Shown here one piece after another: positions 37,086-48,500 of a stretch of DNA of 64,000 nucleotides (its first letter is position 1; the number at the start of each line of letters is the position of its first letter). The notes beneath the pieces were generated by a model. It was not told the DNA's origin. It saw nothing but the letters and a program-made list of their open reading frames with translations, and made no database searches. The position numbers and the translations under genes were made by a program. The stretch is from contig CANUEZ040000183.1 of the NCBI GenBank assembly GCA_948099385.1, positions 3,720,001 to 3,784,000 of the forward strand. The letters are read 5' to 3'. The DNA is from Fasciola hepatica. Taxonomy: Eukaryota > Platyhelminthes > Trematoda > Plagiorchiida > Fasciolidae.

Positions 37086-37466
37086 GGTCTACAAATACAC
37101 GACACTTTACCTATTGTATTCCCCCAACCATGTGCTACTCTTCAGTCTCTCCCCAGTGCTTCACGAGACGAGGGCGGAGAACAACTGGATCATTTGTATC
37201 CCTTAGTTTATTGGTTAGCAAATAGCAGTGAACTGTTGCATTTTTTCAAGAACGATGTGGATTTGTGCTGCCCAGAAGCGGGGGGCGCATCCGGCCCTGG
37301 ACGATCACCAAAAATGCCCCATTCACCAGTTCATGTATCCCGTCAGTCGCTGCATTTGCTGGCCGATTGCGTAGATCATTGTTTTCATCAGTTACGCGTT
37401 TGCATGACAGCCCTGATGCATCCTCTACTGTACAGCTTGATCTACCCGGGTGATTCGGACTTGCAG
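37086..37466 (+). CDS. AFDN: afadin-like exon E: DIL region, first part
   Basis: Encodes local residues 483-609. VYWLANSSELLHFFKNDVDL (about 523-542) closely matches the family helix FWMANASELLNFIKQDRDL. It is followed by a Gly/Pro/Ser insert (GGASGPGRSPKMPHSP) and then long helices (LHLLADCVDHCFHQLRVCM; LLYSLIYPGDSD), equivalent to the vertebrate stretch ending in the PAFLDDPEE-like turn. DIL domains, also found in myosin V tails, are helical interaction modules. The acceptor cattccag and donor gtaagtc are good; both introns are phase 0. Confidence 0.92.
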
Positions 37467-39265
37467 GTAAGTCAGAAGAGCCTCATCCTCTCTCTGAGAC
37501 CGTTCTGCTAAAACAAGCCTTTACACACTCACTTTTGCCGCTTGTGCTCAGGACTAAATAAACGCACCTTTTTACGCATTTGATTTGAATGCAGTAAGGT
37601 CAGCTCCTTTTTTCCCGTGGTAGCGCATTAGAGCAGTAGATGGGTCACATCCCCCTAGTCCTAAAGGTTTATTGCAAGTTCGTGAGTGAATCGACAATTT
37701 TGAGCCTGGAATGTGGAGCAGAGAGCCACGTAGTGACCAAATAAATCAGGAGTGATCCAGAGCCGGCCAGTGCAAGATTATTGTCTACCAGCTACGTGAC
37801 CGGCACCCTAGTGAGGATCAAATTTCGTAAACCTAGCTGTACATGCAGTGAATGGTACACTGTACGTAAGTGTTCCAATCCGAAGCACTGACTCTGAGGA
37901 GAAGACTTCTCTGCTTCCGGGCCATCTCTTTTTTTATTACCACAAAACCGACAGTTTATCAAGGATGCCAGATGACCACAGTCAAAAACATTATGTGAAG
38001 CACATTGATCCACAATGTTTCCCATAACCAGATCTTCTGACTGGCTCTTTTAGTTACAAACCCGATTGACAGGTTTCGTCCCGTTCGTTAAGAACAACTG
38101 TTGACAGCTGATTAGTTAATTCCGTTCCTTTTTGTCACGAATCGGCCGAACCGTCGATCCGTTTTACCGGCTCCAGCTTTTTGGTCGATTCTGAACAGAC
38201 GATGACGGCCTATCTCCTAACGGACCTGAGCTATCTATCGACAATGAGTCGGCCCATACCCTCACAGTAAGAAATCAGCTTTATATGCCCGTAAATAAAC
38301 AGAGGCCGAAAACTAGAAAAAACAGATTGTATATTCAACCGGCTCGGCCAAGCAAGGCGGTCTGGTGCTTAGCGAACTGTGACTGAGTTGAGTGGGTTGG
38401 TCAGACGCATGGTGCGTGCTTGTACGAGTGTGGCAGCCAAAGCGCTCGGATCAGCATAACGGTCAGAAGGTTAAACCGGCTTAATTCTGCTGTCGATCCA
38501 AACTCCACAATAACCCAGATTTGGCAGTTACTTAAAATGGTCAAGCGACAGTTCAACACCAGGTAGATGTCACACAGTGCCTAGAGATTTAGTATTCTTT
38601 CTCAACCTAGATTTAAAACACTAGGCCTCTTTTATCCAGTTCAACAGGACAGATAGAATAAGCACAAGATAGAAGAATCTTGTTAACTGTTGTCAATCGT
38701 GACCGTGAAACATGTCAGTTCATATACGACGTCGTAAGGAAGAATATTACCGTGGATCAGGCTGGATTGAAAGCTCCTGCAACGCGTTCGGTGGCAGATA
38801 GTGAGGTTCGTTGAATTAGTGCCATGGTAGGCAGTCATTCTGTGTCATTTTTGTACGCAGAGCGCTGTCTGATGCACGGTGATAAGTGAGACTTCACTGA
38901 ACGCCAAAAGCTTCGATATCGGATTGCACAATAACACTAAAAGACTGAATCGTGTTAAGTTTCTGACCTGGCGCAACTAAGTAATTTATAATCGAAGAAG
39001 CCGGTTATTTGACTTCAACCTGTCTGGACACAACGGGTTGTGTCGTCGGTTTCCACGACAATTTTTCGGTAAGTGCTCTGAAACTCGCAGAATCAAACAG
39101 ATATTTGTTCTGCCAACGTATAAGTCACCGAAGCTGAAAGTGAACTGGCAGATGTGAGATATCGGGGTGAACAAGATTTGTTAAGGGATTTGTTTCATTT
39201 TATAAGCTTTGGTAGATGATCTAGAAACGCGTATTCACGATGTTTTCCTTGCTGATTCTAAATAG
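37467..39265 (+). other. intron 5 (about 1.80 kb)
   Basis: Runs from gtaagtc to ctaaatag. Contains one minus-strand Penelope-like endonuclease fragment (38986-39174). The minus open frame at 37792-38025 is Cys/His-containing but not recognised. 38040-38980 shows nothing I can name. Confidence 0.8.
38986..39174 (-). mobile_element. Penelope-like element GIY-YIG endonuclease fragment
   Basis: The minus frame has FSFGDLYVGRTNICLILRVS followed by EHLPK. This is the GIY-YIG pattern of Penelope-like elements: a residue pair before Tyr-Val-Gly-Arg-Thr, a Leu-x-x-Arg helix and Glu-His-Leu-Pro. The same motif is intact at 42,450-42,530 (CGVTYVGRTARHLSKRIKEH). The rest of the ORF is missing. The element is opposite in strand to the big copy at 41397. 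Confidence 0.6.
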
Positions 39266-39640
39266 GATGAAGTACGCTTGGACGATCGTTCAATCACAAA
39301 GGACAACTATTTTGCCAATCTGCGCGATCCAATCAAATTTCAAGCACTGATGCAATTGCTCACTTTATTGATGCATCATCTAAGACGCACACGGGTGAAC
39401 GCATCCCTGACAATACAACTGTTTTCACAATTGTTCCATGTGATCAATGCGTATATGTTCAACCAAGTCCTGATCAATACGGAAGCAAAACCCCGAGGAG
39501 CACGCCAAGATGAGGCAAATGTTTGGTTGACGCGAAATGGAGCAACACGGCTGTTGAGACGTTTGGATCGAATCAAGCAGTGGGCTCAAAGACAAGGATT
39601 AGAACGAGCTGCTGAATGTCGATTGCAGCGATGTGTTCAG
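39266..39640 (+). CDS. AFDN: afadin-like exon F: DIL domain core
   Basis: Encodes local residues 610-734. RVNASLTIQLFSQLFHVIN (about 652-670) is nearly identical to the family's RVNAALTIQLFSQLFHFIN, the most conserved DIL motif, followed by AYMFNQVLIN. Further on, TRLLRRLDRIKQWAQRQGLE and AAECRLQRCVQ match the 'GHIEAWAEKQGLELAADCHLSRIVQ' stretch. This exon alone identifies the gene. The acceptor is ctaaatag (weak pyrimidine tract). The donor is CAG|gtttgt, suboptimal but in frame. Both introns are phase 0. Confidence 0.95.
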
Positions 39641-41137
39641 GTTTGTTTTTATCGTGTCGAATTCGATCATACTATATTTACAACTGTTGTATTTGCCAAT
39701 AATAAAAACCCACAGTACGCATGGAATCCGTGTATTATCCTAGAAGTAAGTTCCGAAAATTGAGAAAACGCACAATGTGTATGCAGTAGGTACGGCCAAG
39801 CATGGCCGTCCGGTGCAGGCCAAATTATGATTGGGTTGTGGGTTCTGTTAGATATAAAGTGCATATGTATACGTAATTGTGGTAGCCTATAACCATGGAC
39901 CGGTGGGCAATCAGAAACTTGGACTAGGTTAGGTGTTATCGATTCACACGCTGATAAGGCACAAAACAGCAAGTATTTTATCTAATTAATTACGGAAGGC
40001 TGGAAAATGAACACTTAATTCGAAATCCTCAAAGCTGATATTTTAAATGTTGTCCTTGACTAGAAAATCGATTAGTCAGTATCAGCTGGATGTGACATCA
40101 CGTGTGTTTGCGTGTTTAAACAGGTGGTCGAAGTTATGATTACGTGGTATTGATGGATGTTGGACGAAGCAACGAACCATGAGAAAGGATGAGTAGAATT
40201 TCGGGCTTTGTTAACGAGTTAGCTATCAATTTATAAACGAATCACGCGTGTTAGCATTGGCTAAGTCGAACTAGTATCACAAATGGTGACTTCAAAAAAC
40301 TAATGGAATGTACACGTCGATTAGGCGATGATGATCAATTGTTCTTTTCCCATACTGAGGACTCTATGAATTTCGTATATGGGGTTCAGTGAACCCAAAA
40401 ATTGGACACCAACTAGCAGCTAGTTGCATTCTTGGATCCATGTCCAACGTTTGAATCCCTTAGTTAGGCCTCATAGCTGAGCTTACCGAGCACGTACGGT
40501 GCTAATGAGAGCGTACAGTGTGCGTGGTAAGTCTGGATACCGCTAAGACATAGTTTTTAGATCATTGCAACATTTTTTAAGCCGAGGGAGTGCGGTTAAC
40601 ATAAAAGGCAACCAGATTGCGAGTTCACTTTGGTGAATACCAGTGCCACTGTAATTTCCGCGGCTAACCTGTAGAGTATTTTGAGAATGATTGTTGAGCG
40701 GTATCGTTTTGATCAGTTTAAAGAAACGCATTGCGAATTAGCTGTTGGAACAACACATTTTTCTTCCAAATCCGTGCTCACCTCCAACTGATGATAACAT
40801 GTCACTACTGAAACGAAAGTATCCACATTTTTTTCCTGTAATGCTCCAGTAACATCCATCGCGCTGATCTTACAAGACAGACAGGGTTACGCACTTTTGT
40901 CTTTGCTGTGATTCTTGCGGCATTGGGTGGACTGGAACGACCACTCCGATCGGTTGTAAAACAGCCTATCCTTTTCAACTGGATGATCATAGTGCAACCC
41001 TGGCCGTTCGCCTTGATGTAAATTGTTTCATTTGATCACCGTCTCATGTTGTTTGGATTGATCGATAATCATTTCTGGCATTTATGGATTTTCAAATCCG
41101 TCTACCTTCTTCTCTGTCATGCGTGTTTTTCTATCAG
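39641..41137 (+). other. intron 6 (about 1.50 kb)
   Basis: Runs from gtttgt to ctatcag. No repeat or gene could be named; short open frames at 39667-39972, 40543-40731 and 40805-40990 (all minus) lack domains. Confidence 0.8.
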
Positions 41138-41308
41138 GCATGCCAACTTATCCTGGCTGATCGATCCAATCTGGACGAGTTCTACCAATTCTGTATGGGC
41201 TTGCTGTCGTTGAACAGCATGCAACTGGAATGGCTTATGGCTCATCTGATCGACCCACCCCCTGTGCCTGATGATTGGATTGATCTGATTGTGACTGGGG
41301 GCAAAGAG
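41138..41308 (+). CDS. AFDN: afadin-like exon G: DIL region, C-terminal helices
   Basis: Encodes local residues 735-791, a small 57-codon exon. ACQLILADRSNLDEFYQF and LLSLNSMQLEWLMAHLIDPP match the family's 'ATTLLTMDK...' and 'CFKLNSLQLQALLQNYHCAP' helices, with DDWIDLIVTGGKE corresponding to the helix before the AENTADEL-like segment. The acceptor tttttctatcag is strong and the donor gtacgt acceptable; both introns are phase 0, so skipping the exon would keep the frame but remove DIL helices. A Penelope-like element starts only about 88 bases after its donor. Confidence 0.92.
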
Positions 41309-41396
41309 GTACGTAGATTGTGTCACTGATATTTTCCAGCACCCTTCCCCACCCACGCCGCTGCATTTACCATGGGAATGTTCGAAAAAGGTCAGA

Positions 41397-42960
41397 ATGC
41401 GAAAATGTGTTAACGTACCTCAAGTAAGACTCTTGGAGCCAGGTCGACAAAGGCTTGTCAAGCACACGATTCGTGACAGCTTCCAGTTCGTTGAGGCCAT
41501 CAAAGATGTGAACGTTCAGCAGAAGCAGATGTTTTCATTAGACATGAAATCTCTGTTCACCAATGTGCCCCTCGCAGAAACAGTGAACTTTGTTTGCGCG
41601 TTCATTGAACGAGAAGGTATATCGATACAAATTCCGACGGATAACCTAAAATAATTGTTGCTTAGGTGCACGCCTAATGTACAATTCCTATTCAATGGCG
41701 CATACTACAGACAAAAAGATGGTGTCGCAATGGGATCCCCTTTGGGTCCACTTCTGGCCGATATCTTCATGGCCAAATTGGAAGCCAATGAACTGAATGC
41801 AACTATAGAGGGTTTAACTCAATATTACCGTTATGTAGACGACATATTTTGTGTTGGTGAGCGGAATTTGAACGTGGGAGAAGTGATAGGATTATTCAAC
41901 GCTGCACACCCAGCCATAAAGATTTTGGTTCAGACAGAAGTTGACAATCATCTCCCATTTTTGGACGTTGATCTAACAAGACGCGCGGACGGCTCTATCC
42001 AAACAGGAATTCACAGGAAAACAACATGGACTGGACAATATACAAACTTCCACAGCTTTGTTCCAATCGGCCAGAGGCGAAACTTAATAAGATGCTTAGT
42101 ATCCCGAGCTACACGTATTTTCTCGGATGATACACTAGAGGTGGAGTTAAGAATGATTTGTCGGATCCTTTCGGAAAACGGCTACCCCGACAGATTCATT
42201 GAACGTAATATAAAATACCGAACAGAGCCAGAAAGGATATCACAGGTGGAAAAGAAAACCTTGTTCCTCAAACTCCCTTACAAGGGGGATGCGGCTGCCG
42301 AGAGAGTAAGCAGGGTTTTATCTGCCACATGTAAAGCCACTTTCAACGCTGCCAAGCTTAGGTGCTTTTTCTCGACATCGACCATCATAAAATGCGAGAA
42401 GAAGGATAAGTTGCCTTTGTTGACCTCTTCAATGATTATTTATCAATTCAAGTGCACCTGTGGTGTCACTTATGTGGGTCGAACGGCAAGGCATTTATCT
42501 AAACGCATTAAAGAGCATCAACCACGTTGGCTTCAACATGGAGGAAGAGGGGCTGTATCGAGCTCCATTCTCGCCCATCTGTTAGACACAAGCCACAAGG
42601 CTGATCCGGCTACATCATTCAGTGTCCTATACAGAGTTCAACCGAATGAGTCAAAATCAGTCAGATATGGAACACTAGCGACGGCTGAGGCAATCAGCAT
42701 CCGGCTATTGCGGCCCAAGCTTTGTTCACAAAAGAAGCTGGTCCAAGCACTTGAACTTCCGTGGCCGAAGGTCAACGAAGTCATGCTCGAATATGATGCC
42801 GATCCAAGCCTCTGACGACGACACGTAATTTTACCATGTCCCCTGTTCATCTATCGATTAGTCGGCTAACCAATCGAGTGACTGACTGACTGATTGACTA
42901 ACTGATTAAATTTGTCCTTTTCCTTCCCTTATTTTGTTTCATATAAATGTGATTGTAATT
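41397..42960 (+). mobile_element. Penelope-like retroelement, RT plus GIY-YIG endonuclease, one in-frame stop
   Basis: One frame runs from 41397 to 42815 (473 codons including a TAA at 41652-41654). RT motifs in order: FSLDMKSLFTNVPLAETV (motif A), RQKDGVAMGSPLGPLLADIF (motif B), YYRYVDDIFCV (catalytic YVDD, motif C), HLPFLDVDLTRRADGS and TTWTGQYTNFHSFVPIGQRR (motifs D/E). The C-terminal GIY-YIG endonuclease follows: FKCTCGVTYVGRTARHLSKR with IKEHQPRWL. This RT/GIY-YIG fusion is diagnostic of Penelope-like elements. The N-terminal part of the usual ORF is missing, so it is 5'-truncated. No frameshift is seen, so this is a comparatively young copy. After the stop at 42813 the flank has 'tgactgactgactgattgac' and an AT-rich 3' end. 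Confidence 0.9.
42873..42908. repeat. (TGAC/TGAT)n tetranucleotide run at the Penelope-like 3' flank
   Basis: 'gtgactgactgactgatt' and related TGAY units continue to 'actgattaaattt'. It lies 57 bases after the element's stop codon, so it may be part of its 3' untranslated region. Confidence 0.7.
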
Positions 42961-43254
42961 GGCTTGAGAATGAAATCACCGAAAACATATGTTCGCCTAC
43001 GTTTTGTTTTCTGATGTTTTCCGTACTGATTCCAGTTTTCATGATGCGTGGTGAACCACTTCACACGCGTAGTTTGTGAATACAAGCCGGTTGTTGATTG
43101 GATACTGTGTTATCCCTTTTGCACTTAACCGACGCAGTCACAGAATAAAAAAACAAAAAGGACCACAACGGTTTATCGTTGGAATCGTGCATGACGACAG
43201 TTTTAGAGAACATTTTGAATTGGGTTGATTCCATTTGGGACTAATTAGGAGTAC

Positions 43255-43700
43255 GTGGACAACGATGTACCTCTGAGCAGCATTGAATCTGTTTGGAGTA
43301 TGTTTTGCGTCTTCGGTGTACTGACTGCTGCAACAGGACTGTGTTGTTCCAACACCAAACCTTATCCTAGCCGGGAAGCCCTAAATGGATTAGATAAGCA
43401 TTGTTACCTGGGCAGTAGCATCTTACCAGTTGGTCTGATATCGAATGAAATATCATCGCGTTTACAAAAGACCTGTTCGACTATTATCAATCTGAGCCGC
43501 TTGCGGCTGCACAGTGGCCTCTGTCTATCCACCAAGATCGAGTTTGTATTGCGACAATTAGGTCCATTCTTCTATGCGGCTCACAAACGTGGCCTTTTTT
43601 GGTGGAAGATAGATGGTGATTATGGGTGACTGGGCATCAGTGTGTCCGCAGCATTGCTCGAGTATGGTAAAAACAACCTATCAGCAGTCCCGAACTTAGT
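43255..43700 (+). mobile_element. RTE-like LINE RT C-terminal fragment
   Basis: The + frame 43255-43629 contains KHCYLGSSILPVGLISNEIS, RLQKTCSTIINLSRLRL and CLSTKIEFVLRQLGPFFYA, the block after the YxDD palm in RTE-type polymerases (pattern YLGS-x-I-x-x-x-G-x-I-x-x-EI, then R-x-x-K, then LS-x-K and a Phe/Leu-Tyr end). A TGA at 43627-43629 ends the open frame, and similarity continues a little beyond ('cgcagcattgctcgagtatgg'). Confidence 0.7.
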
Positions 43701-44099
43701 TTAGCTGGAACCAGCACTTGATTACTGTTCATTCTCTTCTTTTATTTAGTTCCGTTTCAATGTGTAATAGTGGTACAGTATTTCAGGAAAGGGGTCACAA
43801 CCAGTTAGAAGCTGTCATTTAGGGAGTTACCGGCGTGGGCAATATTATTCAAACCCGGAGCAGAAGCGTACAAGGTTTATCTGCGGTGGTTAAACGGTCA
43901 TCATGGTAGACTTCTTAAGCCACCGGTCCGTTCACCAATTAGTAGCCTTTAATTGACTGCAACCCCTTTCTTGAAATATTGTACTACCAATTAGTAATAA
44001 AAATAAAGTAATTAAAACCAAATAAAAGCAAAAGGATGACCATTTGACCACCGCCAGTCAATCTATGAAAGTTGGCGTTTGGGCCACACTTTGCGCTTG

Positions 44100-44320
44100 T
44101 CCATCGATTAACTTCCTCGGTGTCGTAGTAGACGGGTAGCTCTTGGAGGCGGGGGCGAGGTAGTCAGTTCATGGCATGACAAAGGATAGGAAATTCCTAA
44201 TCGATGTACTTCGTTGTAGGCTTTCGGGCCGGAGTCTACGAGGTCCAACTACCAAATAGTTGGAGACATTGCGCGACATATCTAGTCACTGCGGTCTGAG
44301 GCATATTTGCGTTCGAACTC
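44100..44320 (+). mobile_element. RTE-like LINE C-terminal tail fragment
   Basis: Around 44210-44310 the + strand reads RLSGRSLRGPTTK, a stop, then LETLRDISS, corresponding to the Gly-Trp-Gly-Pro-Arg-Asp / Trp-Leu-Glu-Thr-Leu block seen at 28036-28260. With 43255-43700 it may be one element interrupted by about 400 unrecognised bases. Confidence 0.55.
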
Positions 44321-45267
44321 TCTCCTGTCTGCATCATTTACATTTGTACTCTTCTCGGTTGTTTATTTAATCTTCACACCCCGATTTATTTCACTGCCAA
44401 ATTGGCAATAATTTGATGCAGCAACGAAAACCAAAGCAGAGAACGGCGAGACTATTGACTGGAAGATCTGAAAGGAACTGTTATCTGAAGCATCACTTCT
44501 GGTTTGACTCTAAGTTTTCATTTATTAAGTACCAGTAGTTGTTTTCCAAAGCTTTATGAACTTATTTGGTGGATCAAAATTATCGAACCACTATTCTCAA
44601 GCCAGTATATCAATAATCATGGTATCCACATTATTGTTACATAGTCATTCAACATGTGTGTGCAGCTTAAATAAACCACCGGATGTGTATTGCCTGATAA
44701 AACAACAGTTTGGTATGAAAAAGCTGTATAAACAGGGTGCTTCTGTCGTGTTCTGATAAAATACTGATTATTTAGGTGCCCTGCTGTCCCGATCAGATTT
44801 GGTCAGATTCAAAGTCGAGAAGAATTCGGCCCGAATAAGATTCTAACTGGAAACTGGAATCGAATCGACATATTTTTCAAAGTCGGATCTGTTGTTCAAG
44901 GTCCCGCCGACAGTTGGATAGAGGGATCACGTGACTAAAGATCGATTTGCGCTCGGCTTCGCGAACTAGAAACAAGTCGGATTCATGCAAACATACGCAA
45001 CGAGTATAAGCCCAAACAGCTGGCACAACAAGATGGTCGATAACAATGAATGTGCCGTGGTCACTTAGTACTGGCCAAATAGAAATGACACACATAAGGA
45101 TACTACCTTGCATGAAAAGTTTCAGGGGCAAATGAACGGGCAGGCAACATGTCATGACCGTCAATAACGCACGAATGAACTTCGCACACACAATATGATT
45201 TTAAGCATATATTCACATCGTACTTCTGGGCTTTTGATTCCTCCCCTTCCCTCCCATTGTCACTTAG

Positions 45268-45555
45268 GTTAATGATCGTGCAATTGCGGACGAGATGGAA
45301 CATTTGATGCACACGGCACGTGACAGCCCACTGGTCCCGGAAATTCAACTCACCGAACCTCGTGAGCTCCCACTACCCCTTCTTCTTCCACCAGATGGTT
45401 ACGCGTCGGACACAGTTTTGACCGGTGCACCAACCGGTCTCGTGGATTTCTTCCGACCGTTAGAATCGAAGCGCCTCGTTTATTTGCGACGTAACACAGT
45501 GGATGCTATTCGAATCAAGCAACGTCCGTGGGCTAATTACCTGCGATTGAGCCAG
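45268..45555 (+). CDS. AFDN: afadin-like exon H: end of the DIL region
   Basis: Encodes local residues 792-887. VNDRAIADEMEHLMHTARD matches the family's 'VTVAENTADELARSDGRE'; ELPLPLLLPPDGYASDTVL and APTGLVDFFRPLESKRLVY match 'LQLPFLLPEDGYSCDVVRNIPNGLQEFLDPL'. This is the conserved C-terminal edge of the DIL module. The acceptor tcacttag follows a C/T-rich tract (good). The donor CAG|gttggt is weak; it is chosen because it keeps phase 0 into exon I and the following frame soon loses similarity. Confidence 0.9.
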
Positions 45556-46438
45556 GTTGGTTTCCCCAATATGTTACTTGATAAAGCAATGGTCTGATTT
45601 GTTACACGGGATCTTGAATTGTTTGGGGAAGTGTTCGGTACCGATGATTGAGGTTGTCAGTCGAAACACCATTCGCGAAAGCAATCAAAACGTACAACAA
45701 AACACTTCCATTTGGATGGGAGCCGCAAGACATGGGAAGATCCGAGAGAAATAGCAGGCACTGAGTCAGCGCAAGCTATACGGGTGGCCAGACCACAAGC
45801 AGGCCGAATTGCCGGGCGATTGGCCAATGAACGAGCACATAGCCTCAGCTGATATGCTGATACAGTTATCGGTGCTTGTACGCGCCTGTGTAATTACATT
45901 GGGATAATGTGTGGGTGTGTGTTTATGTGTGAACACCTGAAAGCCTGCCTCAGATACGACAGTATCTGAAAGTGTGACCAACCCCCGCCCCGACTGTTGA
46001 ATGTAGATTATGGGGTGAGTACAGTAACGGTGTTCTTCGACTTGCTGAAAGGTTGACAGTAAGAATTCAATGCAGCTATGTGAAACGTACGTTTTCGTTA
46101 ACCGTCCCTTGACTAAATCGATCGCTCCTCGACTAAAACACTCAAAACCACTGAATTTAGGATTTCCCACACTTAGTTACAGTAGGTAAACGAAGAACTT
46201 CGCAACAGAGCAGGTGACCGGGCACTGTCGGAAATCGATTCACATCAAAACGGGAAATTGTTATATGGGTGAACTGGCTGGTGTCTTAATTGATTAGTTG
46301 ACTTAGGTATTATTAGCTATTCACTGCTGATGCTCTGTTTATTTCGTCTTACCCGCAATGTGGTGGAAGCAGAACATGGTTAACACTGCGAATATTATCA
46401 ATGAGTCCACTCAGACACCTCTTTGAAGAGGAATATAT

Positions 46439-46483
46439 TAACACACATGCACGCACGCACACACGCACACATACACACGCACT
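46439..46483. repeat. imperfect CA/CG microsatellite
   Basis: ACAC, ACGC and ACAT units over about 45 bases ending in 'actcgtgcgtgtc', which can pair back on the run. Confidence 0.85.
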
Positions 46484-47559
46484 CGTGCGTGTCAAAGTTG
46501 AAAGCTGACCACTGTTGGGTTATTCTAATGTGGTTGTTTGATGGCACATGGTTCATGGGTTTACTTCTTGTGTATTTGGAATATGATACCAGAGTTGTTT
46601 TGAACAAGCCATCTGTGCATATGTGACTTAAGGAGAGAAGACCTTATTACTCAATACTCTTACGGTGAACATTCATCTTTGTCAATCCCCGTTGTGCAGT
46701 CAAAAACAGCTGATGAAAGTGCTTATCTCATGTATTTGTATTTTGTTTTTGGTCAGATTTTGCATAGACAAAGTTTCACTTTTCGGTCAAGAACGATTTA
46801 CACTTGGAACCTCATCGAACTGAGAATATCAAAAAGATGATGACACGTCAGAAATTCTTAAGAAATACAGCTGATTTTCGCACCCGGTTTGTGAGGATTC
46901 GTACCAGATAGAGCGTAGCTGTTTTTCTGTATATATTAACGCGGAAGGGCGCGCATCGAAAAGACGAACGTGTGAAAGCGAGAGAGTTATTCTCGGGTAG
47001 ATTATTGTACAATGAGTGAGTGGAGTCTGAGAGGATTATGTGAGCAAAATTTTCGCATGCGGCCAGGCATGGTTCGCACAACTTATCAGCAAATTCATTT
47101 AATAATTGACAATCCTCAGGGAAGAATTTCGTAATCTTACTTTATCGGACCAACAAAAATTAAAGAGGGACAGTAGAAAACAATGAAAACACATTGAAAA
47201 ACGAAAAAGGAAATAGTATGGGTTAACACTGAAATGTTTAGGCTTCCGTACTTGGTAACACAACACGCGAATTATCTTTACACAGTTTAAAATGAGAGAT
47301 AGCCACCTCAAATTTTCATCGATGGAGATTTCTAAGTATTTGACAGAACCTAATCTAGCTAGTGGTTTCGTGGAAATTATCGATTGGTCACAATGACAAG
47401 TCGATCGGGATCGGGCAAGTAAGCATTCGAAACATTTGAATGAATTTAAAATAAACCAGATGAAACAGAGAAATCACAGATATGAGACAGATTACCGGAA
47501 GACATCACTGAAAGACTAGGTTTCAGAAATAATCTGACAAAGAGTTACATCCTCTATAT

Positions 47560-48500
47560 GATTAAATAAATGTGCCAGAGAACTGGTAGACAGGTCACTA
47601 ATGCAGGTAAAAAACAAAAAGGGAAATGACAGCTCTCAGGTACGACACAAACTGTTTTGGCTCCCATAAATCTGGGTAAGGCTGATATGAGAGAAGTCAG
47701 TCGGTTCTTGGAAGGTTGGAAGCGATCATCACGATATAGGATGGGGAAAACGTGCACAGTTTTTCAGCATGAGGAAGCACGTTATTTTGTAAGGATTTAT
47801 AGGATAAACAACGGAGAAACAGTGCAAGTTCTGGTACCGAGTTCTTCAACGGAATGGGTAGAATGCCATCCGGGCCGAGATGTTTCGAAGTGTCATTTGG
47901 GCGTAGGACTTGACTGACATTTCTTGTAGTGAGTTTGGCCTCAAAGCGAGGCTCAAAAGAAGTCAAGGAGAAAGTACTTTGGGGGTATGTGACAGAGCAG
48001 AGCTGGATGTAAATATGGCTGCCAAATCTTCCACTTTTTCTGACGGACGGGGTATTTACGTTGCTGAAAAATTCGATGTAGGTGGAGATGACTACGGATA
48101 AAAATCATGGGAGACGGCTTTTGCGTGGAACCAGAAGGAACAGTTACCAGAAGGACACGATGCAGCTTCTCAGCTTTACAGTGAACAAATTTGTTTTTGG
48201 TATTCCGGATGGTTAAACAGCATTTGTTGCGTGCGCGTAAGTGGAAGTCATGTAAGTACGGAATTTGGGAGTAATGCTAGTGCTTGAAGGCAACTTTTTT
48301 CTTCCACACTGCTCGAACACAAGCGTGGGTGAAACGTATTGGCTCTGACAGGTTGTTAGTGATGGCAAATGCTTCAATTTCGCGCTCCAAGATAGTCGTA
48401 CAAGGTTAGTGTGCACGCCAGTCGCTGTTGTGGATGATAAAGTCCCCTGGGATGGTTATATTGGAGCTGGCGTCATATACCAGAACAACGGTCCGGATAG
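47560..48500 (-). mobile_element. CR1/Jockey-like non-LTR element relic (endonuclease end and RT start)
   Basis: Minus-strand motifs in the expected order: ITIPGDFIIHNSDWRAH (AP-endonuclease GDFNxxxxDW-type block, about 48420-48480), a linker with SQYVSPTLVFEQ (48213-48416), KHLGPDGILPIPLKN and LPHAEKLCTFSPSY (start of RT, Gly-Pro-Asp-Gly and the 'P-x-x-W-K' region with Glu for Trp, 47697-47966), then DDRFQPSKNRLTSLIS in another frame (the 'x-D-x-x-x-P-x-x-Y-R-P-x-S-L' block). Frame changes and stops show it is dead; the RT palm is missing. Confidence 0.65.

Larger units (their letters stand above)
41309..45267 (+). other. intron 7 (about 3.96 kb)
   Basis: Runs from gtacgt to gtcacttag. Holds the Penelope-like ORF (41397-42815) with its 3' flank (to about 43150), an RTE-like RT fragment (43255-43700) and LINE tail (44100-44320). 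43700-44100 and 44330-45240 show nothing else recognisable. Confidence 0.85.
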
